5,296 nucleotides of DNA, taken from Promethearchaeota archaeon. GTDB lineage: Archaea > Asgardarchaeota > Lokiarchaeia > Sigynarchaeales > SOKP01. The notes under the pieces are model-generated. The model saw only the letters and a list, made by a program, of their open reading frames with translations. It did no database searches and had not been told where the DNA came from. Position 1 is the stretch's first letter. Each line of letters begins with the position of its first letter. The DNA is taken from NCBI GenBank assembly GCA_019894735.1, contig JAGXOB010000156.1:1-5296 (forward strand), in the 5' to 3' direction. A program made the translations under genes and the position numbers. This document shows, one piece after another, positions 1 to 4,290 of the stretch.

Positions 1-343
1 TCCCAAAAGTTAGCAGGGAGGATCCATCAGCCAGTCCACTTACTGGTAAAATGAATCGTAGAGTAGCTCCAGATTCACCACAATCTATAGGTTTTGATTT
101 ACCTTGAAGCGGTAATGATCCATTCACTACCCACAAGTTATTTTTGACCTTAACCTCTGCACCTAGACTTTTAACAGCCCTATAAGTAGCCTCAGTGTCT
201 TCTGAAAATAATGGATCTGTGATAATGGATCTTCCGTGTGAAAGCGCTGCAGCAATTAACATCCGTTGTGTGTAAGCTTTTGATGGGGGCGCACTAACAG
301 TGCCATTGATATGCTGAGTTGGTCTGATAATGGTTTCTATCAA
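1..343 (-). CDS. aroA: EPSP synthase (3-phosphoshikimate 1-carboxyvinyltransferase), N-terminal part, cut by window edge
   Basis: Transfers the enolpyruvyl group of PEP to shikimate-3-phosphate, the sixth shikimate-pathway step, in the cytoplasm. 114 codons are present (families usually run 420-450 residues), and the gene leaves the window still open. What I see: APPSKAYTQR at residues 18-27, the substrate-binding K22/R27 loop; an SEDT stretch with D49; and DCGESGATLRF at 87-97, the counterpart of the NxGT/AxxR loop. The start must be TTG at 343-341: the frame has TGA two codons upstream, and the first internal ATG (residue 28) would remove the K22 loop. GGTG at 355-352 lies 8 nt upstream as a ribosome site. 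The start overlaps the shikimate kinase stop as TTGA. Odd: residue 23 is Ala where most family members have Ser. The family call is firm; activity cannot be judged from a fragment. Confidence 0.95.
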   Translation of the reverse strand, partial: MIETIIRPTQHINGTVSAPPSKAYTQRMLIAAALSHGRSIITDPLFSEDTEATYRAVKSLGAEVKVKNNLWVVNGSLPLQGKSKPIDCGESGATLRFILPVSGLADGSSLLTFG

Positions 344-1215
344 GAGTCAAACACCATCGCTTTTTTATGGTTAATAGATGTTTTGATAATATCGCCATCA
401 TATCTTTGAAGTACTAATTTTACCTGATCAATCGTGTCATTTGTAACAATCGCTGTCACAGTTGGACCCTTACCACATAGTCCTGCAGCCAATGCTCCAG
501 CATTTAAAGATTCTAAGGCTATGCTAGAATCGTAACCCAAAATTGAAGAATAAATAAATCCATTTAAAGAAAGGGCTGTCCAATAATGACCATGGATAGC
601 TTCTTTGAACGCAATATTTACAAGTGATTTCACAGATTGAAGTTTATCAGCATCAATATTAGCAGTATAAGCTTTTTTTTCTGGAACTAAAAACAAAACA
701 GTAATATCTGAAGGTAATTTAATCTGGCTTAAAAGTTTCCTTTTAACATTATCAGTTAAAACTACGCCTCCAAAATAAGAAGCACAAGCATCATCAAAAG
801 CTCCAGTAAGTGTAACCCCAGAATCAAAAGCTGCATCTACTCCCAAAGAGACTATTGACAAATCATCAATTTTTTTATTAAGAGCTTTAACTGTCGCTAA
901 AGCTACAGCATTAGCTGCTGCACTGCTACTCTTTAAACCTCTAGCAATGGGAATGTTGGACCAAGTTTTTATTTTTGCACCATATTGATGGCCGACATTA
1001 AAATATTTGAATACTCTTAAAACTGTTTTTTCTATTAATGAAGCATCTTCAGAGGGGTCAGACAGTATTTCCCCATGGACAATATTAGGATCACCTGTTA
1101 ATGTTACTGAGGCTTTTGTCCACAAATCAACACCTAAAGCTGCTCCCTTCCCCAAAGCAATCGCATTCACTATCGTAGCCGCTCCATAGGCTATTGCCAA
1201 ACCTTTTTGGGTCAA
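340..1215 (-). CDS. aroK: Archaeal shikimate kinase (GHMP superfamily)
   Basis: Phosphorylates shikimate with ATP to shikimate-3-phosphate in the cytoplasm. It belongs to the archaeal GHMP-kinase type, unrelated to bacterial P-loop AroK. At 291 residues it is normal length for the family. Seen motifs: GAATIVNAIALGKGAALGVD at 11-30 (motif 1); PIARGLKSSSAAANA at 89-103 (glycine/serine-rich phosphate loop, motif 2); TGAFDDACASYFGG at 137-150 with the D141/D142 pair; and AGLCGKGPTVTAI at 244-256 (motif 3). The start is TTG at 1215-1213: the codon before it is TAA, so nothing longer is possible, and AAAGGTG at 1229-1223 ends 7 nt upstream. It overlaps the aroE stop by 4 nt (TTGA) and the aroA start by 4 nt, implying translational coupling. 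Homoserine kinase is the nearest alternative, but the motifs and the position between aroE and aroA argue for shikimate kinase. Confidence 0.96.
   Translation of the reverse strand: MTQKGLAIAYGAATIVNAIALGKGAALGVDLWTKASVTLTGDPNIVHGEILSDPSEDASLIEKTVLRVFKYFNVGHQYGAKIKTWSNIPIARGLKSSSAAANAVALATVKALNKKIDDLSIVSLGVDAAFDSGVTLTGAFDDACASYFGGVVLTDNVKRKLLSQIKLPSDITVLFLVPEKKAYTANIDADKLQSVKSLVNIAFKEAIHGHYWTALSLNGFIYSSILGYDSSIALESLNAGALAAGLCGKGPTVTAIVTNDTIDQVKLVLQRYDGDIIKTSINHKKAMVFDS
352..355 (-). promoter_or_regulatory. Ribosome binding site of aroA
   Basis: GGTG lies inside the end of the shikimate kinase gene, 8 nt before TTG at 343. It is short, but its spacing matches the other three TTG-started genes. 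Confidence 0.5.
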
Positions 1216-2081
1216 TTAAATGCACCTTTGTTTGATATTTGTTTTAGTGTTGCCAGTTTCATGATTTCAATCGGAGCCTTTCTCCCAGTCCATAATTCAA
1301 AAGAGGCAGCCCCTTGATATATCAGCATTTCAAGACCATTTATTGTCTTGGCTCCAACTATTTTTGCATCGGATAATAGTTTTGTTTCCAGTGGATTATA
1401 GACAATATCCATAACTGTCAAATCTGACTTTAGCAATTTTGGATCAACTATTGATAGTTTAGAATTTGGTCCCATGCCAACGTTTGTAGCATTAATGAGT
1501 AAATCTGAAGATCTAAGATTCTTTTGTATTGAATCCTGTGATAGAGTTTCATAATGAATATTCTTGTCAAATTTTAGTTTCAGATCTAATTCAAGATTTT
1601 TTACTTTTTTAATGTCCCTATTTAGAACAATAAGGTCCTTAACTTTATCAGCAATAGAAAACGCTATTGCTCTGCCAGCACCTCCAGCTCCAAGTAATAC
1701 AACTTTACTGGAAGAGAGATCAACTCCATTTTCCTGAAGAGCTTTTACTGCTCCAATCCCATCTGTACTAAAACCAAGAAGACGTCCTTTTTTATTAACA
1801 ATTGTATTAGCAGAATTGAGAGATTCTACAGTAGAGTCTATTTCATCCAAGTAATTGATTACCTTGTTTTTATGGGGCATAGTTACATTTAAGCCATGAA
1901 TGCCTAAAGATCGCATTCCTTGGATAGCCATTTCCAGTTCTGCGGGTCTCACTTTAAATGCTAAAAAAATAAAATCAAGATTAAGATGGTTAAAAGCTGC
2001 ATTTTGTATGGTTGGACTTAAAGTATGTTGGATAGGATTACCTATAACACCACATATTTTTGTTTTTCCTGAAATATCCAT
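1212..2081 (-). CDS. aroE: Shikimate dehydrogenase (NADP+)
   Basis: Reduces 3-dehydroshikimate to shikimate with NADPH. At 289 residues it is slightly longer than typical (270-285). Substrate domain: GNPIQHTLSP at 14-23 (Thr20 and Ser22 at the shikimate-binding Ser positions), NVTMPHK at 65-71 with the catalytic Lys71, ANT at 91-93, and STDG at 105-108 with the catalytic Asp107. Cofactor domain: GAGGAGRA at 131-138 and NRD at 154-156, the position of the NADP-binding NRT motif; then NATNVGM at 197-203, DIVYNPLETKLL at 225-236 and YQGAASFELWTG at 255-266. It is the only operon gene here starting with ATG, and it sits 5 nt after the aroD stop without a GGTG-type site, so it is probably translated by reinitiation from aroD. 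Its stop overlaps the shikimate kinase start. Odd: the usual NTDG motif reads STDG. The catalytic Lys-Asp pair is intact. Confidence 0.97.
   Translation of the reverse strand: MDISGKTKICGVIGNPIQHTLSPTIQNAAFNHLNLDFIFLAFKVRPAELEMAIQGMRSLGIHGLNVTMPHKNKVINYLDEIDSTVESLNSANTIVNKKGRLLGFSTDGIGAVKALQENGVDLSSSKVVLLGAGGAGRAIAFSIADKVKDLIVLNRDIKKVKNLELDLKLKFDKNIHYETLSQDSIQKNLRSSDLLINATNVGMGPNSKLSIVDPKLLKSDLTVMDIVYNPLETKLLSDAKIVGAKTINGLEMLIYQGAASFELWTGRKAPIEIMKLATLKQISNKGAFN
1223..1229 (-). promoter_or_regulatory. Ribosome binding site of shikimate kinase
   Basis: AAAGGTG lies inside the end of aroE, 7 nt before TTG at 1215. With TAA as the codon immediately before TTG, it fixes the start. Confidence 0.65.
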
Positions 2082-2086
2082 TCATA

Positions 2087-2764
2087 TCATTCCAAAATCT
2101 TGTATATTGATTTCATTTCTTGTACTGAAAGTTGGCCATTAGCTGTCTCAAAACCTTTTTTCAGTGAAGCAAATGTAAAGTAACTGCCATATAGAGGTGA
2201 TAATAATCTGGAAATTCTACCGAGTTCACCCATGCAAAAACATACTAGATTTATCTTTGTGGATTTTTGGGAAATAAAATTTAATATGATAAGATTATCT
2301 GCAATTTGATTTGCTGTTGTCACAATTTTACATACTTCAGCTCCACTCGATATTTCTTTTTCTAGAATAGATTCCAGATCTGACAGAGGTAAAGAGTTAC
2401 AGAAATCATGAAAAGAAACTATAGGCTTACAACCTAACATTTTTAATTCTTTAACAAAATCTTCCAATTTTGGAGAATATAAGCCGACATCAACATATTC
2501 AAACCCACTCTCAGCAGCCTCAAGCAGCAATTTCTGTTGTTTTAGTCCTGTAATATTATCTTTTTCTTTTGAATTACTTGATAAAATAGTGGCAATTTTC
2601 GGTGTATTTCCATGATTAGCTAATTCGTTCAAACGAGTTGTAGATTGAAGATAATCAAGTCTCACTTCTATTAGATCTAAATGCAGATCTTCTGTTTCCT
2701 TTAGTAGACTAATAGCTTCCAGAAAAGTTTTAGGAAGAAGGGATACACAAATTTTGGCTTTCAA
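2087..2764 (-). CDS. aroD: 3-dehydroquinate dehydratase, type I
   Basis: Dehydrates 3-dehydroquinate to 3-dehydroshikimate through a Schiff base. 225 residues is usual for the stand-alone type I enzyme. Seen: LIEVRLDYL at 31-39 (substrate-binding Glu33 and Arg35), VSFHDF at 116-121 (general acid/base His119), VCKIVTT at 144-150 (Schiff-base Lys146), MGELGRISR at 178-186 (Arg186) and TFASLKKGFETANGQ at 197-211 (Gln211). The start is TTG at 2764-2762: an in-frame TGA lies two codons upstream, and GGTGAT at 2776-2771, an exact anti-Shine-Dalgarno match, sits just before it. It overlaps the preceding synthase stop as TTGA and is followed 5 nt later by aroE. Odd: the strand that normally reads TxR...EGG is TIL...EKD here, so the carboxylate-binding Arg is Leu61, and the usual APGQ is ANGQ. 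Family assignment is sure; catalytic efficiency is not. Confidence 0.95.
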   Translation of the reverse strand: MKAKICVSLLPKTFLEAISLLKETEDLHLDLIEVRLDYLQSTTRLNELANHGNTPKIATILSSNSKEKDNITGLKQQKLLLEAAESGFEYVDVGLYSPKLEDFVKELKMLGCKPIVSFHDFCNSLPLSDLESILEKEISSGAEVCKIVTTANQIADNLIILNFISQKSTKINLVCFCMGELGRISRLLSPLYGSYFTFASLKKGFETANGQLSVQEMKSIYKILE

Positions 2765-3801
2765 CGCTCAATCACCGTTTCTGCATCAACGGCAACTCCA
2801 AAGTGTCTACCTCCACCATTTGTCAGATGGATTAGCACCTGGTCATTTATCTTCAAATCAGTTACTGGAATAGAAGTATCAATAGTTACAAGTCTAATAG
2901 TTTCGGCATTTTGTAGGATTGTCTTAATTCTTTTTCCTTTAGCTTCAGCCTCGATTAATATTAAAGGCCTTAACTCAATTTTTACTCTCCCAACATCTGC
3001 AGTCCGCAATTTTCCGTTTCTATCAACAATTAATACTTCTTCTCCTGCTTTCAAATCCGACAGATACCGCGTCCTTTCCAGAGATTCAAAGGTATACATC
3101 GAAAGAGATCCAGCATTAACTCGAAAAGGACGAGCTTGAACGTAGGGGTTTTCAGTAACCTCGGCTTCAACTAGAAATAATCCTGAAGATTGACAACCTA
3201 CAAGCATCCCTTCACCTTGAATCATAAGAACACATGTATCCACACAAACTCTTGCTCCTGTTCCAATCTGTTTAATAGCCACTATTTTTGCGGGTATTAG
3301 ATCAAGGGTTAAATTCTGTTTTTTCACAATAGTTATTGTTTTCTTAAGTTCTTCAGAACTAGAAGTTTTTAATAAAACACCATCAGTTCCCAATTCAAGT
3401 GCTTCTAAAACTAGTTTAGCATCTTTAGAATCTGAAACCTCTGCAATTATCTTACTTTTATCTCGGGTTTTTGCAATTAGATTCTCAAGAGGAATAACAC
3501 ACCAGTCTAAACATGTAAGAAGCAAATAATCAACATGAAAACCAGCAGCATTTGTCGCAGTATTTTCATCTTTTTTTCCATGTATAGCTATTCTTAATGC
3601 AATCTTTTTATTTTCACTTTTTAAGGTCTTAATTTGATTTTCATCTAAATTACTCAAAAGAACAATATCATCGTTACCTGAAAGGTTTTCCAATTGATCA
3701 TTTTTCAGCAAAAAATCGCAATTTTCTTTCGCTAGTTTCATAATAGCAAGCTTTTCAGAGTCTGAAGCTTTTGGAGATATTTCAACCCAGATTTCTTTCA
3801 A
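2761..3801 (-). CDS. aroB': 3-dehydroquinate synthase II (archaeal AroB')
   Basis: Oxidatively deaminates and cyclises ADH (2-amino-3,7-dideoxy-D-threo-hept-6-ulosonate) to 3-dehydroquinate using NAD+. This is the archaeal route that replaces DAHP plus bacterial AroB. 346 residues is in the normal range. The N-terminal half is diverged; the C-terminal half carries family signatures: GTGARVCVDTC at 180-190, QGEGMLVGCQSSGLFLVEAE at 195-214, RPFRVNAG at 224-231, VGRVKIELRPLILIEAE at 270-286, LQNAETIRL at 296-304 and GRHFG at 331-335. The start is TTG at 3801-3799, with AAGGTGG at 3814-3808 just upstream and an in-frame stop ten codons before it. No ATG/GTG gives a fuller N-terminus, and MKEIWVEISP resembles family N-termini. 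It is the first operon gene in the window, preceded by a promoter-like spacer, and its stop overlaps the aroD start (TTGA). The usual partner, ADH synthase, is not adjacent. Confidence 0.95.
   Translation of the reverse strand: MKEIWVEISPKASDSEKLAIMKLAKENCDFLLKNDQLENLSGNDDIVLLSNLDENQIKTLKSENKKIALRIAIHGKKDENTATNAAGFHVDYLLLTCLDWCVIPLENLIAKTRDKSKIIAEVSDSKDAKLVLEALELGTDGVLLKTSSSEELKKTITIVKKQNLTLDLIPAKIVAIKQIGTGARVCVDTCVLMIQGEGMLVGCQSSGLFLVEAEVTENPYVQARPFRVNAGSLSMYTFESLERTRYLSDLKAGEEVLIVDRNGKLRTADVGRVKIELRPLILIEAEAKGKRIKTILQNAETIRLVTIDTSIPVTDLKINDQVLIHLTNGGGRHFGVAVDAETVIER
2771..2776 (-). promoter_or_regulatory. Ribosome binding site of aroD
   Basis: GGTGAT is an exact complement of AUCACC in the 16S rRNA tail. 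It lies within the last codons of the synthase gene and 6 nt before the TTG start at 2764, so it decides that start. Confidence 0.7.
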
Positions 3802-3807
3802 TTTAAT

Positions 3808-3814
3808 CCACCTT
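3808..3814 (-). promoter_or_regulatory. Ribosome binding site of 3-dehydroquinate synthase
   Basis: AAGGTGG pairs with the CACCU of the archaeal 16S rRNA 3' end. Its GGTG lies 7 nt before TTG at 3801. It supports that non-ATG start, which no alternative upstream codon competes with. Confidence 0.65.
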
Positions 3815-3840
3815 GAATTTTCACAACTCGATTATTTCAA

Positions 3841-3851
3841 GTTAGTAGTAT
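3841..3851 (-). repeat. Direct repeat ATACTACTAAC, copy near the operon
   Basis: This 11-bp element is identical to the one at 3920-3930, in the same orientation and 79 bp apart. It begins inside the TATA-like box and runs downstream of it. Confidence 0.5.
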
Positions 3852-3855
3852 TTAC
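3849..3855 (-). promoter_or_regulatory. Probable TATA box of the shikimate operon
   Basis: GTAAATA on the minus strand is preceded by the purine-containing TGGGAG, where a BRE would lie. Adding about 25 nt puts the transcription start near 3825, giving a leader of roughly 23 nt that contains the AAGGTGG ribosome site. Position is good and the sequence match only moderate, so this is an inference. Confidence 0.4.
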
Positions 3856-3860
3856 TCCCA

Positions 3861-3877
3861 TGATCAATTATTGCTCA
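3861..3877. promoter_or_regulatory. Imperfect palindrome, candidate regulator site
   Basis: TGATCAATTATTGCTCA is a 17-bp inverted repeat with 7 of 8 bases pairing about a central T. It ends 6 bp upstream of the TATA-like box, across the BRE. The size, symmetry and location fit an operator for a dimeric Lrp/AsnC-type or other helix-turn-helix regulator of aromatic amino acid synthesis. No regulator gene is in the window. Confidence 0.35.
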
Positions 3878-3919
3878 ATCCTATTTTGTTTTTGGTTTTT
3901 TTTTATCAAAATCTTTGGA

Positions 3920-3930
3920 GTTAGTAGTAT
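3920..3930 (-). repeat. Direct repeat ATACTACTAAC, distal copy
   Basis: Identical to the 3841-3851 element, again directly following a TATA-like sequence (CTTATA). Confidence 0.5.
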
Positions 3931-3932
3931 AA
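3927..3932 (-). promoter_or_regulatory. Possible second, upstream TATA-like box
   Basis: CTTATA on the minus strand is fused to the same ATACTACTAAC element seen at the nearer candidate promoter. It would start transcription near 3900 and give a leader of about 100 nt. It may be a tandem promoter or simply a repeated motif. Confidence 0.22.
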
Positions 3933-3946
3933 GGATTAAAATTTTC

Positions 3947-3963
3947 GAAAAAACCAAACAAAG
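3947..3963 (-). terminator. T-rich tract downstream of the DUF39 remnant
   Basis: The minus strand reads CTTTGTTTGGTTTTTTCG about 53 nt past the remnant's stop codon. A run of six T within a T-rich context could end an archaeal transcript before the shikimate promoter. It also forms one arm of an imperfect inverted repeat with 3885-3901. Confidence 0.3.
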
Positions 3964-4015
3964 TTAAATCGGTCTAGAAAACAAGTTATGCCTCATTATT
4001 TTTCTGATTTGCCTT

Positions 4016-4246
4016 TTAGTGACCAATGTTTATCAATGCGCCAGAAGAGCACATAGCTCCAAAAGTGCCAGTCGTAACTAAATCAACTTCTTTAATCGCA
4101 ACCTCTAAACCACTGCTTTCAACTAATTTTTTCATTTCTGAAGCGGTAAGAACTTGAACATCACCAGCGCGAATTTTTTCATTGATCTCTTCTGTTGTTC
4201 TAATATTCTTTTTAGCCGGGATTTTGATGCCTCCAATTGACACCAT
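4016..4246 (-). pseudogene. N-terminal remnant of a DUF39 'homocysteine biosynthesis' (aspartate semialdehyde sulfurtransferase-like) gene
   Basis: A 76-codon ORF. From residue 18 on it reads like the start of DUF39 proteins: TEEINEKIRAGDVQVLTASE at 18-37, then VDLVTTGTFGAMCSSGALIN at 54-73 with a conserved Cys66. Full-length family members are several hundred residues long and are implicated in making homocysteine from L-aspartate semialdehyde and sulfide in methanogens. Here translation stops with TAA straight after INIGH, where relatives continue as GH(S/T)DPPIKM. Neither other downstream frame restores DPP or any recognisable continuation, so this is not a simple frameshift; deletion or rearrangement is more likely. 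ATG at 4246 follows an in-frame TAG and lacks a Shine-Dalgarno, so it may be leaderless or untranslated. The first ~13 residues (MVSIGGIKIPAKK) are not typical. It could still be expressed as a small protein, but the missing body makes sulfurtransferase activity very unlikely. Family recognition is by memory of the motif. Confidence 0.7.
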
Positions 4247-4267
4247 CTAAAAGAGAGTAGAATCGAA

Positions 4268-4275
4268 GTAATATC
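4268..4275 (-). promoter_or_regulatory. Weak TATA-like box for the DUF39 remnant
   Basis: GATATTAC is centred about 25 nt before the ATG at 4246, the spacing expected of a leaderless archaeal transcript. No Shine-Dalgarno lies in between, which fits that reading. The match to an archaeal TATA box is poor, and the whole interval is AT-rich. Confidence 0.2.
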
Positions 4276-4281
4276 TTCTGT

Positions 4282-4290
4282 AAAAAAAAA
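4282..4290 (-). terminator. Oligo-T terminator after carB
   Basis: Nine consecutive T on the minus strand begin immediately after the carB stop codon. Archaeal RNA polymerase terminates at such T-runs without needing a hairpin, and none is obvious here. It would separate carB from the DUF39 remnant and the shikimate operon. Confidence 0.6.

Larger units (their letters stand above)
3802..4015 (-). other. Spacer upstream of the shikimate operon
   Basis: 214 bp with no convincing gene. It holds, in the direction of transcription: a T-rich possible terminator (3963-3947), a first TATA-like box with an ATACTACTAAC element (3932-3920), an A9 tract (3904-3896), an imperfect palindrome (3877-3861), a second TATA-like box with ATACTACTAAC (3855-3841), and the AAGGTGG ribosome site of the synthase gene. 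No remainder of the DUF39 body is recognisable in its three minus-strand frames. Confidence 0.7.

Noticed and set aside
1007..1189. 60-codon plus-strand ORF
   Set aside because: Lies wholly antisense within the shikimate kinase gene, whose motifs are clear; no family resemblance.
1900..2142. 80-codon plus-strand ORF
   Set aside because: Antisense shadow across the start of aroE and end of aroD; no recognisable protein features.
3881..3961. 26-codon minus-strand ORF from TTG at 3961 (FGFFENFNPYTTNSKDFD, Lys-rich tail)
   Set aside because: No ribosome site, TTG start only, very AT-rich and overlapping the repeat and inverted-arm sequences. It could be a chance reading frame; conservation would be needed to call it.
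3802..4015. tRNA, box C/D RNA or riboswitch in the spacer
   Set aside because: No cloverleaf, no C/D box pair and no compact stem structure seen; only A/T-rich arms and short repeats.
4016..4018. Frameshift that would rejoin a full-length DUF39 protein
   Set aside because: Neither alternative minus-strand frame after the TAA gives DPPIKM or any DUF39-like continuation; both soon end or read as unrelated sequence.
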